Source: Impatiens glandulifera
Taxonomy: Eukaryota; Streptophyta; Magnoliopsida; Ericales; Balsaminaceae
Reading direction: 5' to 3'
NCBI RefSeq assembly: GCF_907164915.1
Contig: NC_061863.1
Coordinates: 66,641,364-66,705,363, forward strand
DNA: 64,000 nucleotides
The notes under the pieces were generated by a model. The model was given only the letters and a program-made list of their open reading frames with translations, was not told the origin of the DNA and searched no databases. Numbering within the stretch: position 1 is the first letter of the stretch; each line of letters opens with the position of its first letter. A program made the position numbers and the translations under genes. Shown here one piece after another: positions 23,210 to 34,857 of this stretch.

Positions 23210-24369
23210 CTCATTTAAAAATTCATTAAATAAAAAGTATATTTTTTTTCATTAACTTTATAACATATTTAAATACATTCATACAAATCTCTTATAAAAA
23301 AATTATTTTAATAATTATAAAAAGTGAGTAATCTATATCTTATGTATATAATAATAATATATATATAATAATAAAAAAAACCCATTAAGCCAGGATAAAA
23401 GTCGACTTAAAACACCAAAAAGTACATGTTCGGTTATATCTTGAAACGTTTTGAGTTTAAGTTAATTTGTTTGTTTTATTAATTTTGATATATATCTAAA
23501 AGTGAATAAATACTTGAGTCGGATCGTGGTTGACCCGTCCATAATCTTAAAACAGTTAAAAATGTGGTTGACTTACCCATAATCTTTAAAGAGTTACAGA
23601 TAAAGTTAAAAATGTTATCCCATCTTCTAGCTTAGCGACAATAAAATGTGGACATCCTTAGCCTCCATGAGGTGTTGGGTTCGAACAACAAGTTTTTTGT
23701 CTTGTTAAATGATTAAATGTGTTTGTGAACTATTTAATTAGTTACACTCCAAAAAGGAAGCAAAACTCAGCGTTTTAAAATAGTAACCAAGTGACCAAAG
23801 ACATGTAAGTGTGAGGTTACAAAATAATTACAACCCTGTAACCATGTGAGGTTACGAGATGAGAGATAGAAAAGATTAGTGGCTGGTTTACCAAGGGATA
23901 AGAGGCCGATATGATTGAGATTGGTAATTAGTTTGTTGAGGGATAAGAAGCCGGTAAGAAAAGATCGTAAGAGACGTCTAAAAGTATGAGATCACAAGAT
24001 TTAGAGGTCAATTGAGATTTTTATGTGTGAGGTCACAATATTAATAATGAGAGCTGTCCATTGAAAAAAAATAATGGTGGTTAAATATGTGACTAAGATG
24101 ATTGGTTGACCGAAGTGTGAAAGTGAAGTCACGAGATGATAAGTCGATTGGATTGACCATGGTTGGTTTGTTTATGTGAGGGTAAAGAGGTCGCGATAAT
24201 GATATGAGATGATTGAGTTAAAAAATACTAGAAGTGATGTCACGGAATTAGTAATGAGATGTGTTAGTAGGAGAACAAAAAATATTGGTGGCTAAATATA
24301 TGAATGAATTTGTTGGTTTACTGAAGAAGTGGGCTAAAGGGGTTGGTGATATGATGAAATGGTTGGTTT

Positions 24370-24832
24370 TAAGGATGGCAATTTGAAACCGCCCCGCGAA
24401 AACCGAACCAAATTGCCCCGTTTGGGATGGTTTTTCCCCGAAACCGAACGAGAATGGGGCGGGGATAGTATTTGTGTCCCCCGCCCCGATCTCACCCCCG
24501 ATTATGCCCCGAACACTATAAATATAGTTAAATCAATAATATATTTATTTATTCACTATATTTTATAAGAATAATAAGTTTACTTCTTTATAATAATTTA
24601 AAATTTCAACATATTACAATATATATTATATTAAAAAATCCATTTATATAATTTTATTGGATAATTTTATTATTTAAAAATATATATTTTATTAACGGTG
24701 CCCCGCGGAGATTCCCCGAAACCGAAAAAAACCGAACGGGGCGGGGATGGTATTAAAAAAATCCCCGAAATAAAAATGGTGCGGGGATGGTAAATGCATT
24801 CCCCGCCCCGAACCGCCCCATTGCCATCCCTA
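24370..24832. mobile_element. hAT-like MITE, 8-bp target duplication
   Basis: 463 bases with terminal repeats TAAGGATGGCAA / TTGCCATCCCTA. Subterminal GC-rich 'ccgccccg' and 'ggggcgggga' repeats enclose an AT-rich core. It is flanked by an 8-base direct repeat GTTGGTTT (24362-24369 and 24833-24840). The partner block has one uninterrupted GTTGGTTT at 30098-30105, an exact empty site. Eight-base duplications are typical of the hAT superfamily. It encodes no transposase. Confidence 0.9.
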
Positions 24833-25202
24833 GTTGGTTTGCCAAAAGTGATGGTAAAAATGTTGGTACCGTTGAAAAGGTTGAGTGCAGAAGTGAGGTC
24901 ACAAAATTAGTAATATGAGAGGTCTATTATGTAAGAAATGGTATTATTGGTTAACCGAGTAATGAGAGTAAGAGGTCGAAAAAAGATAAGATCGGTGCTG
25001 ATAAGAAAAAAGTTAAATGAATGTCTTTTTATCAAATGATTATCTTTTTTTTTTGTGAATAACAAAAATAACAATGAATGAGAGGATGAAAAAGATCATT
25101 AGGTTGTCTCAAATCTCAACCATTAAAGTCACTCGTGTTCAGATCATAGATGTTGACGACGAAGAGGATAATAAATGTGATGAAAATGTTAATAACGATG
25201 AC

Positions 25203-25510
25203 CAGGGTCGGCCCTCGGGTATGGCAACCAATGCACTTGCATAGGGCCTCCCACTTTTATAGGGCCCCTATTTTTTTATATTTAATATTATTATATTATT
25301 AATATTATTTTTTCATTTTTTTCTCCTTTAATATTAAATATATATTATAAAAATAATTTTTTATCTCCTTTTTACTCTCGTATTATAATATATTAATTAT
25401 TTATATTTTATTTATTAATTAAAATTAATTTTTTTTTTTACTATTTTAGGTCTCAAAATTCAAATTTGCATATGCCCCCAAAATCTCAATGCTCCTCAGG
25501 ATCGGCCCTA
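25203..25510. mobile_element. hAT-like MITE (CAGGGTCGGCCC ends), 8-bp target duplication
   Basis: 308 bases. The left end is CAGGGTCGGCCCTCGGG and the right end CCTCAGGATCGGCCCTA, an imperfect inverted repeat. The flanking 8-base repeat is ACGATGAC (25195-25202 and 25511-25518). The partner block has a single ACGATGAC at 30469-30476. The ends and the 8-base duplication fit hAT. The centre is AT-rich and non-coding. Confidence 0.88.
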
Positions 25511-27347
25511 ACGATGACAATGACAATGACGATCACAAATATAAATATTGTTTATTTTAACTTTATAAATATGATCTTTATTTATTTAACATGCAGTAAA
25601 TAAAATATTCACTTTTATTTATTTATACACATCACTAAGACATATTTATAATAAGTTATTCAGGATATGATTTTTATAGAAGAAATTTGTAGTAAATAAG
25701 TTTTTATTGGTTTTCGTGGTTACATTTTTATATTCCATTTCTTTTGTTTTCATTACCCTTAAATATATATTTTTTTATTGACAATTTTTTTTTTGTAATT
25801 AATTAAATTTGAGTTTCATTAAATTTTTTTTGAGTTTATTTTAAAAATTTAGAATATTACCCTTTTTTTTATTATCATATTATTATGATTAATTTACCTA
25901 TTAAATAACTTGTTTTTAATAACTAAAATATATTTATTTTATTTTTATTAAACTTTAAATAAAGTACTTTAATAATTAAATTTATTACTTATATATATAT
26001 ATATATTTCCAAATAAATATTTTTTAACAAAATTTTAAAAGACCAAAATCATACTAACTTAGAAGTCTCTTGAGTCTTTGGACGTGTTAAATTTATTTAT
26101 TAAAATTATAAAATTTTATTTATGTATATAAATTTTTTTTAAAAAAATAAAAATTTATTTAATTTAATATAAATTTTTAGGAAGTTAAAATTTAGTTCAG
26201 CTGAAGATGCCAGGTCATATATATTATATATATATTTATTTATATATATTAATTTACATGATAATTTGGTTTTTAATCGTGATTTATATTTTCATTGTTA
26301 GATGAAAATATGTACATTAGTTTATCTCTTTATCGTTACTCTATTTATAAATTATAAAAATATATGTTATAAATAACGAGGTTTTAATTTTCAGTTTGCA
26401 AATCAATAAAATTTAATAGAATTTTTTTTTTTTTGGAAACAGATTTTGGGCTCAAACATAAAAAGAAATTCCAACAGATCCAAGCAGTCTTGAAATTAAT
26501 CTTTATACATATATAAACATTGATCATTAAGTACGTTAAACGTACTGTATGGGTTGGAGTATTTTTTCGATCTCTTTGTGTTCTACAAAGCATAATTTTA
26601 TTTTTCTTCATTGCTTTTATTTTCTGAAAATGTTTGAAAAAAATGTATCTTAAATATAACTGCAAAAGCATGACCAAAAAATGTGGAAGAAATAATAATA
26701 ATAATAAAAACTAAGAAAAAATAATTTGATAAACTTAATATAAATAACTGAAATACAAAATTATGGAGAACAAAATATGCATATAGACTTTATTTACATG
26801 CATTTGGAGAAAATGGAGAGGAAGTTGGATTGACATCTAATTTTTAAGGATTCATTATAGGAAGTGAACAATTTTGATAATGATTGGAAAACATGTATTG
26901 AAAGTAGAGCTTGTTATTTAATGAAAAGTTAATTATTTGAGATTAAAAGACTAATTAATTTATAACTTTATCTATAGCCTTCTCCCGGTATTGAGTTTTT
27001 TAAAATATTAAGAAAAAATATTAAATGATGGAAACGATTTTGAGGAGATAATAATTATTTTTAATATAAAGATGAAAAAATATTAATATATAAAAATAGA
27101 ATAAAAAAATAATAATTTAAAATAAAAAATAATTTAATAACTTAGGTAATAAATTAAGTGAAATAATTATAAGACAAAATTAAAATATTGTTGGAATTGT
27201 ATTTAAAAACCAATATCTATGGTTAAATGGCTAAATAAGGTACATTATTATTATCAAAGTAAGATTTTCATAATCTTCTTACAATATTATTATTATTCTC
27301 AATGAGCAGGACATTCCTCTTAACACTATAATCAACAAACATGTACC

Positions 27348-28745
27348 TTACCTAGTAATATGAGCAATGAAAGAATCCATCTCCAATTTTGAAACACCTC
27401 CTTCCTCGGTCGCATCCCTGAGAACACCTCCGAGTTCCTCCGCCCTCTTCCTTATCTCTTCTCCTTCTTTCGAATCCATCAGAACTTCAACCGCTCTTTT
27501 AATGGTACAAGAACTCACTACCTCACTTTTGTCGGCCCATTCTCTAACTTCAATACCCACTTTCAAAATATCCGATATGAACAGAGCATTGTAAGGTTGG
27601 TCCGAATGCATCGGCCATGCGGCTATAGGAACTCCCAAGCTCAAGCTCTCCAAACAAGAATTCCATCCGCAGTGGCTCATAAACCCACCAACCGACCGGT
27701 GGCCCAGTATTTCCATTTGGGGAGCCCAATCACGAACCACCAATCCAGTTTCTTTCACACTCTCTTCAAACCCATTTGGCAGCTTCAGATTCCTAACTTC
27801 TCCCGTAAAAATATCAGCTTTGTCTGCATCTCTCAACACCCATAGGAATCTTTGTTTGCTTTCTTTGAGCCCCAACGCCAACGCTTCAATTTGTTCATCT
27901 GTCATTGAAATTGTCGACCCAAATGAAACGTACATAACCGATTTTGGCGGCTGTTTCTCAAGCCACAACAAGCATTCGTTTCCGCCGGTTGGATTTATTG
28001 TTCTAACATGATTAATTAATGGTGCGATAGCCCATTGTTTATTGTTTACGTTGGGCTCGTTCTTGGCGACTAAATCAAGATAGGAACTTTCCATTTGCCT
28101 GGAAGTGTTAAGAATATCCCCTTGTTTGATTTTGATGAATTCGGATTGAACCGCGGACAATTTTAGGATCTCATCAGTGACGAAACACTCTTCCAGAGGA
28201 GGTATTGATTCACCTTTGTAAAGGGATTTCATGCAGCAAGTGGAGAAGGCGGATACGCACCTGAAATTGTAGGATTCAGCATTTGGAATGTCGGCAACAT
28301 CCTGAACTACGAAGCTCATAAGCGTGTCGTGGATGACGACGAGCCTTCTTGCGGTGGCGGAGAGTTGTCGGAGAAGGGCGCCAACTGGGTGGCGAAGATG
28401 CAGAGTGGCGTCGAAAGATGGCTGGAGATGTGCAGGGTACTTTGTTGCTGAATTGGGGTTTGGTAATGGGGAGAGGAAATGAGGCATGGGTAGATCATGG
28501 AAGTGGATTTTGGATAATAAATCGGATGATGATCGGTCTTCTCCTCCGGTTAACCGGTGCTTGACCTGACGGTTGTGTTTGGAAGAGGCGGCATAATGAA
28601 CTTCGATTTGGTAGTTGGAGGAGATGAGGAAAGAGAGTTGTAAGGCCTGGTTAAGGTGACTCTGAGCCGTGAATGGAACAATGAGCATGATAATCGGAGC
28701 TGGGATGGAGGAGGAGGAGGTGGTATCTTGATGATGGGCAGCCAT
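27348..28745 (-). CDS. UGT array gene 2: zeatin O-glucosyltransferase-like (UGT93 type)
   Basis: Intronless, 465 residues; the closest relative of gene 1, from which it differs at roughly 30 positions plus a Thr/Ser-rich insertion of five residues after residue 8. Presumed catalytic His is residue 30 (AQSHLNQ), and the PSPG box lies at about 340-383 (WAPQMEILGHRS, HCGWNS, HSDQ). It shares the Ser-before-His and the short acceptor-side segment with genes 1, 3 and 4. The reading frame is open and all motifs are intact, so it is probably functional. Substrate: a cytokinin or another hydroxylated small molecule, by family only. Confidence 0.82.
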   Translation of the reverse strand: MAAHHQDTTSSSSIPAPIIMLIVPFTAQSHLNQALQLSFLISSNYQIEVHYAASSKHNRQVKHRLTGGEDRSSSDLLSKIHFHDLPMPHFLSPLPNPNSATKYPAHLQPSFDATLHLRHPVGALLRQLSATARRLVVIHDTLMSFVVQDVADIPNAESYNFRCVSAFSTCCMKSLYKGESIPPLEECFVTDEILKLSAVQSEFIKIKQGDILNTSRQMESSYLDLVAKNEPNVNNKQWAIAPLINHVRTINPTGGNECLLWLEKQPPKSVMYVSFGSTISMTDEQIEALALGLKESKQRFLWVLRDADKADIFTGEVRNLKLPNGFEESVKETGLVVRDWAPQMEILGHRSVGGFMSHCGWNSCLESLSLGVPIAAWPMHSDQPYNALFISDILKVGIEVREWADKSEVVSSCTIKRAVEVLMDSKEGEEIRKRAEELGGVLRDATEEGGVSKLEMDSFIAHITR

Positions 28746-28832
28746 TGTTGAAAGCTTGAGGAAAGAAAATGTGCAAGTTCTCTAGTTTCACAAAATCAAA
28801 ACAATGTAAAGAAAAATTGTTCAAACAAATTT

Positions 28833-28840
28833 TATTTATC
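28833..28840 (-). promoter_or_regulatory. Candidate TATA box of UGT gene 2
   Basis: GATAAATA on the minus strand, about 90 bases before the start codon, at the same place as in gene 1. Confidence 0.35.
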
Positions 28841-28975
28841 CTCATTTAAAAATTCATCAAATAAAAAAGTATATTTGTTTTCATTCACTTTATAACATAT
28901 TTAAATACATTCATAAAAATCTTAAAAAAAATTATTTTAATAATTATAAAAAGTGAGTAATCTATATCTTATATA

Positions 28976-29085
28976 TATAATAATAATTATATATATTATT
29001 ATAATATATTATAATAATATATATTATTATAATATATTATAATAATATATATTATTATTATTATATATATTATATATAATAATAA
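28976..29085. repeat. Palindromic AT tandem repeat
   Basis: Several copies of a unit built from 'attattataatatatta' and its inverse. It is self-complementary and can form hairpins. The corresponding place in block 1 near 23350 has only a short version. Confidence 0.8.
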
Positions 29086-31402
29086 AACACCCATTAAGTC
29101 GAGGTAAAAGTCGACTTAAAAGACCAAAAAATCACTTGTTCGATTATATCTTGAAACATTTTAAGTTTAAGTTAATTTGTTTAGTTTATTAATTTTGATA
29201 TATATATAAAAGTGAATAGATACTTAAGTGAGTCATGATTGACCCGCCCATAATCTTGAAACAATTAAAAATGTGATTAACTTATCCATAATCTTTAAAG
29301 AGTTGCATATAAAGTTAAAAATGCTATCTCATTTTCTAACATAGCTGTAACAAGATTTGGATATCCTTAGCCTTCATGAGGTGTTGGGTTCGAGTCTGTC
29401 AGACAACAAATTTTGTGCCTTATTAAATGTTAAATTTTAAGTGTGTTTGTGAGCTATGTAGTTAGTTGCACTCCAAAAAGGAAGCAAAACTCAGCGTTTC
29501 AAAATAAAAAATAAAAATGCTATATGTACGTTCGAACAAAATAATTACAACCCTATAACCAAGTGATTAGAGACATATAAGTGTGAGGTTACGAGATGAG
29601 AGGTCAATGAGATTAGTGGTTGGTTTACCAAAGGATAAGAGACCGATATGATTGAGATTGATGGTTAGTTTGTTGAGGGATAAGAAGCTGGTAAGAAAAG
29701 ATCGTAAGATGCGTCTAAAAGTGTGAGATTAGGAGATTGAGAGGTCAATTGAAATTTTGGTGTGTGAGGTCACAATATTAGTAATGAGAGTTGTCCATTG
29801 AAAAAAAAATAATGGTGGTTAAATGTGTGACTAAGATGTTTGGTTGACCGAAGTGTGAAAGTAAAGTCACGAGATGATAAGTCGATTTGATTGACCATGG
29901 TTGGTTTGTTTAAGTGAGGGTAAGGAGGTCGCGATAAAGATATGAGATGGTTGAGTTACAAAATACAATAAGTGATGTCACATAATTAGTAATGAGATGT
30001 TAGTTAGAAAACAAAAAATATTGATGACTAAATATATGAATGAATTTGTTGGTTTACCGAAGAAGTGGGCTAAAGAGGTTGGTGATATAATGAAATAGTT
30101 GGTTTTCCAAAAGTGATGGTAAAGATGTTGGTATTGTTGAGAATGTTGAATTCAGAAGTGATGTCACAAAATTAGTAATATAATTAAGAGATCTATTAGG
30201 TAAGAAATTATATTATTGGTTAACCGAGTAATGAGAGTAAGATGTCGAAAAAGATGAGATCGGTGCTGATAAGAAAAAAAAGTTAAATAAATGTTTTTTT
30301 TATCAAATGTATTATCTTTTTTTTTTTTTTATGAATAACAAAAATAACAATGAATAAGAGGATGAAAAAGATCATTAGGTTGTCTCAAATCTCAATCATT
30401 AAAGTTTCTTGTGTTCATATTATGGATATTGAGTCGAAGAGATAATAAATGTGATGAAAACGATAATAACGATGACGGAACAAATATGAATATTATTTAT
30501 TTTAATTTTATAAATATGATCTTTATTTATCTGATTTGTATGGTAAATAAACTGATATTCATTTGTATTTATTTATACACATCACTCAGACATATTTATA
30601 ATAAGTTATTTGGGATATGATTTTTTATTTTAATTCTTAATAGTAATTTAATAAATAAAAAAAGACTTATAAAATTGATAAGTTAATTATTATAATAGAA
30701 GAAATTTGTAGTAAATAAGTTTTTATTGGTTTTCGTTGTTACATTTTTATATTCCATTTGTTTTATTTTCATTACCCTTAATTATATATTTTTTTAATTG
30801 ATAATTTATTGTAATTAGTTAAATTTGTTTCATTAAATTTTGTTATGAGTTTATTTTAAAAAATTAGAATATTACACTTTTTATATTATCATATTATTAT
30901 GATTAATTTAACTATTAAATAACTTATTTTTAATAACTAAAATTTATTTATTTTATTTTTATTAAATTTTAAATGGAGTACTTTAATAATAAATTAATTA
31001 ATAATATATATATATAAATAAATATATATAGAAATATATATATATATATATTTATCAAATAAATATCTTTTAACAAAATTCTAAAAGACCAAAATCATAT
31101 TAACTCTATAAGTCTGTTGAATTTTTTTAGGAGTTAAATTTGTTTACCAAAATTGTAAAATTTTATTTATGTATATATAAACTTTTTAAAAAATATATAA
31201 AAAAAATTGTTTAAATATAAATTTTTACGAAGTTAAAATTTAGTCCAGCTGAAGATGCCATATCATATACAGGTGTCTTTTCATATATATTATTTTACAT
31301 GATAAATTTTTTTCATCATAGTTTATTAGACTATTATGTGAGGTTCACTGTGCATTAACTACTCTCTATATGATTATTCTATTTATTTATTTATAGAGAG
31401 AG

Positions 31403-31549
31403 CCACGAGTGATAAAAAGAGTGAATTTGGTGAGGGAGCTTCATTGGTTGGAAAATGTAAAAGTGGGAGGAAAGAGAAAAAAAAGAAAAATTATTTGATT
31501 TTTTCAGCGAAAATTATGCCAAGTCATTCCCTCACCTAATCATTTCTTT
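31403..31549. mobile_element. Short Mutator-like MITE
   Basis: Inverted-orientation relative of the 163-base element at 50141-50303. It shares 'gaatttggtgagggag', 'ggttggaaaatgtaaaag' and 'caagtcattccctcacc'. It is absent from the matching place in block 1. The target duplication cannot be read because the flanks are simple AT sequence; ends are approximate. Confidence 0.65.
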
Positions 31550-33347
31550 ATATATATATATTGAAATACTAAAATAATATTTATAAAATACAAAAATATA
31601 TAATAATTTTTTTATTTTCAGTTGCGAATCAACAAATTTTAATAAATTTTTTTTAAACAGATTTTGGCCTCAAACATAAAAGAAATTCCAACATATCCAA
31701 GCAGTCTTTAGACATATATAAACATCAATCATTAAAAGTACGGCATGGGTTGAGTGTTTTTTGGATCTCTTTGTGTTCTACAAAGCATACTTTTATTTTT
31801 CTTCATTGTTTTTATTTTCTGAAAATGTTTGAAAAAAGTATCTTAAATATAACTGCAAAAGCATGACTAAAAAATGTGGAAGAAATAATAATAATAATAA
31901 AAACTAAGAAAAAATAATTTGATAAACTTAATATAAATAAGTAAATAACTGAAATACAAAATTATTGAGCACAAAAAATTTCGTAATTAGATTAACCGTC
32001 AAATCCACATTTTTAAGGATGAGAGTTTTATAAAACTAATAGTATGCAAATAACAGTTTGCAAGTAACAGTTTGAGAGTTGCAGTTGTGCCTTGTCTAGT
32101 CTTGCTCCTTTAAAGCTGTCCAATGAGTTGCCCAGATCATGATAATGACGCTATGAATAGACATCATCGGTTGTAGTTATCGAAAGTTTTTCGGAGTTCC
32201 ATTCCAGCCAGATAATCATATAAAAAACAGGAATAAAAACAAAAATAATAGACTTATATTTTCATTCAAGAGAACTCGATCGTAAAATATTTACTCAAAA
32301 GGACCATTGGGTCCTAATGTAAAGCTGGTTAGGTACGCCTTAATATGTGAATATGATCATAATTAAGGACCACTCTCAAATCTAAAATAATAATTAATGT
32401 ATAGATTCTAGAATACTGCCTTATATGGGTCAAATCTTACCCTTTAATATTACTAACATTTTTTAACAGATTATATTGATTCAAGCATAAATTATGACTT
32501 ATGATTCATATTATTCAAGTTGTATAAATCATTTATTTATATTTTAAAATAAATAATTTTATTTGTAAATTTATATTTTATTTTATCCTAAATTTATATA
32601 ATCCTATCAATATAAATCTATATATATCGTTCTATAATTTTGTTGAAGTTAGGAATGTAAGAAATAATTTACTTATAAAAGTTAATCCTCTTTTTAATTT
32701 AAATCATTTTTTATGTTAGAATTCAATTCATGAAATTTATTGGTTACTCTACAAATTTGAGAGTTATTATTTTTACACGAACTAGAGAAAAAATCACCAA
32801 CACAATCGGAATGTATAAGTAAGAAATGACTTATCGACAATTTTGAATATTAATCGGACTACAAAAATTCGAGACGAAAAAACAAATTCGGCTAAACAGG
32901 ATGCTGAACCAAACAAAAGACAACATTAATTCAAATCTAAGTGATAAAAAAAAAAACACCTCCCGATACTTTAAATACCTTGAAAGGGATTAAGAAAATT
33001 TGACCTATCAACTTGATCCTTAATTTATTTATCTTGAAAAAGATAAAAACAATGTTTTTATTAATTTTAAAAGTTAAAGAAAATTTATATATATATATAT
33101 ATTTAAATATTAATTATTAACAAAAAAAAAATATATTTTCATTTTTTTTAAAGTTAATGAGAGATTTATTTCATACTTATTTACTAGTATAATAAGCAAA
33201 ATTTAAACACATCATTCATAATTTAATATCAATACACATCCCCATTCGACCTAAATTAACAATAATGTTTTATTCCCATCCATCGATTCGAGACCCAAAA
33301 TCCAAATTCAGAAATCAATTCTTAAATTAACATACCTTACTGCTTAC

Positions 33348-34757
33348 TTACCTAGTAATATGAGCAATGAAAGAATCCATCTCCATTTTCGAAACACCAC
33401 CTTCCTCAGCCGCATCCCTAAGAACACCGCCGAGTTCCTCCGCCCTCTTCCTTATCTCTTCTCCTTCTTCCGAATCCATCAGAACTTCAACCGCTCTTTT
33501 AATGGTACAAGAACTCACTACCTCACTTTTGTCTGCCCATTTCCTAACTTCAATACCCACTTTCAAAATCTCAGTTATCAACACAGCATTGTAAGGTTGG
33601 TCCGAATGCATCGGCCATGCGGCTATAGGAACTCCCAAGCTCAAGCTCTCCAAGCAAGAATTCCATCCGCAGTGGCTCATAAACCCACCAACCGACCCAT
33701 GGGCCAATATTTCCATTTGGGGAACCCAATCCCGAACCACCATTCCAGTTTCTTTCACACTCTCTTCAAACCCATTTGGCAGCTTCAGATTCCTAACTTC
33801 TCCCGTAAAAATATCAGCTTTGTCTGCATCTCTCAACACCCATAGGAATCTTTGTTTGCTTTCTCTGAGCCCCAACGCCAACGCTTCAATTTGTTCATCT
33901 GTCATTGAAATCGTTGACCCAAATGAAACGTACATAACCGACTTTGGCGGCTGTTTCTCAAGCCACAACAAGCATTCGTTTCCGCCGGTTGGATTTATGA
34001 TTCTAACACGATTAATTAATGGTGCGATAGCCCATTGTTTATTGTTTACGTTGGGCTCGTTCTTGGCGACTAAATCAAGATAAGAACTTTCCATTTGCCT
34101 ACAAGTGTTAAGAATATCCCCTTGTTTGATTTTGACGAATTCGGATTGAGCCGCGGCCAATCTTCGGATCTCATTAGTGACGAAACACTCTTCCACAGGA
34201 GGAATTGATTCTCCTCTGTAAAGGGATTTCATACAGCAAGTGGAGAAGGCGGATACGCACCTGAAAGAGTAGGATTCAGCATTTGGAATGTCGGCTACAT
34301 CCTGAACGACGGAGAACATAAGCGTGTCGTGGATGACGATGAGTCTTCTTGCGGTGGCGGAGAGTTGTCGGAGAAGGGTGCCAACTGGGTGGCGAAGATG
34401 CAGGGTAGCGTCGAAAGATGGCTGGAGATGTGCAGGGAACTTTGTTGTTGAATTGGGGTTTGGTAATGGGGAGAGGAAATGAGGCATGGGTAAATCATGG
34501 AAGTGGATTTTGGATAATAAATCCGATGATGATCGGTCTCCTCCTCCGGTTAACCGGTGCTTGACCTGACGGTTGTGTTTGGAAGAGGCGGCATAATGAA
34601 CTTCGATTTGGTAATTGGAGGAGATGAGGAAAGAGAGTTGCAAGGCCTGGTTAAGGTGGCTCTGAAACGTAAATGGAACCATGAGCATGATAATTGGAGC
34701 TGGGAGGCATTTGGTATCCTGATCAGGTACTAGGTTATGGTGATGATGGGCAACCAT
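33348..34757 (-). CDS. UGT array gene 3: zeatin O-glucosyltransferase-like (UGT93 type)
   Basis: Intronless, 469 residues. Presumed catalytic His34 in the variant FQSHLNQ; partner Asp in IHDTLM; PSPG box at about 344-387 reading WVPQMEILAHGS ... HCGWNS ... HSDQ. The N-terminus is His-rich (residues 4-7). The N-terminal two thirds follow genes 1 and 2, while the C-terminal part, including the PSPG start, follows gene 4, so the gene looks mosaic. All motifs are intact and the frame is open. Role is inferred only from the family. Confidence 0.82.
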   Translation of the reverse strand: MVAHHHHNLVPDQDTKCLPAPIIMLMVPFTFQSHLNQALQLSFLISSNYQIEVHYAASSKHNRQVKHRLTGGGDRSSSDLLSKIHFHDLPMPHFLSPLPNPNSTTKFPAHLQPSFDATLHLRHPVGTLLRQLSATARRLIVIHDTLMFSVVQDVADIPNAESYSFRCVSAFSTCCMKSLYRGESIPPVEECFVTNEIRRLAAAQSEFVKIKQGDILNTCRQMESSYLDLVAKNEPNVNNKQWAIAPLINRVRIINPTGGNECLLWLEKQPPKSVMYVSFGSTISMTDEQIEALALGLRESKQRFLWVLRDADKADIFTGEVRNLKLPNGFEESVKETGMVVRDWVPQMEILAHGSVGGFMSHCGWNSCLESLSLGVPIAAWPMHSDQPYNAVLITEILKVGIEVRKWADKSEVVSSCTIKRAVEVLMDSEEGEEIRKRAEELGGVLRDAAEEGGVSKMEMDSFIAHITR

Positions 34758-34849
34758 TGTTGAAAGCTCGAGGAAAGAAAATATGCAAGCTCTCTAGATT
34801 ATTGGACAAAATCTAAACAAAGTAAATCATAAATTGTTCAAACAAATTC

Positions 34850-34857
34850 TATTTATC
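34850..34857 (-). promoter_or_regulatory. Candidate TATA box of UGT gene 3
   Basis: GATAAATA on the minus strand, about 93 bases before the start, in a leader that is still alignable with those of genes 1 and 2. Confidence 0.35.

Larger units (their letters stand above)
21572..26776. repeat. Duplicated block 1 (UGT1 and upstream DNA)
   Basis: This block and 27238-31975 are paralogous. They share the UGT gene, its leader, and long stretches of non-coding DNA far upstream, such as 'gaggtgttgggttcgag/aac' near 23670 and 29380, and 'ccaagcagtcttgaaatt/ttagac' near 26480 and 31698. Block 1 is longer mainly because it holds two MITEs (24370-24832 and 25203-25510) that block 2 lacks. Borders are approximate. 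Confidence 0.85.
23112..27347. other. Intergenic region UGT gene 1 - gene 2
   Basis: Left part is the promoter side of UGT gene 1; most of it has a homologue upstream of gene 2. It contains two MITEs with clean target duplications (24370-24832, 25203-25510). Otherwise it is AT-rich with no recognised gene. Confidence 0.45.
27238..31975. repeat. Duplicated block 2 (UGT2 and upstream DNA)
   Basis: Partner of 21572-26776. It carries UGT gene 2 and the paralogous upstream DNA without the two hAT-like MITEs. It contains its own insertion, the short Mutator-like MITE near 31403-31549, and an AT repeat at 28976-29085. Confidence 0.85.
28746..33347. other. Intergenic region UGT gene 2 - gene 3
   Basis: Left 3.2 kb is the duplicated upstream DNA of block 2. 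From about 31980 to 33347 the sequence is not shared with block 1. It is AT-rich with a few less biased patches (for example 32040-32340), none of which reads as a recognised gene. Confidence 0.4.

Noticed and set aside
24359..24568. 69-codon plus-strand frame
   Set aside because: It lies across the hAT-like MITE and its flank; composition and lack of family features argue against a gene.
33360..33845. 161-codon plus-strand frame, repeated at 21738 and 39042
   Set aside because: It is the antisense shadow of the UGT C-terminal coding region; it recurs only because the UGT copies are similar.
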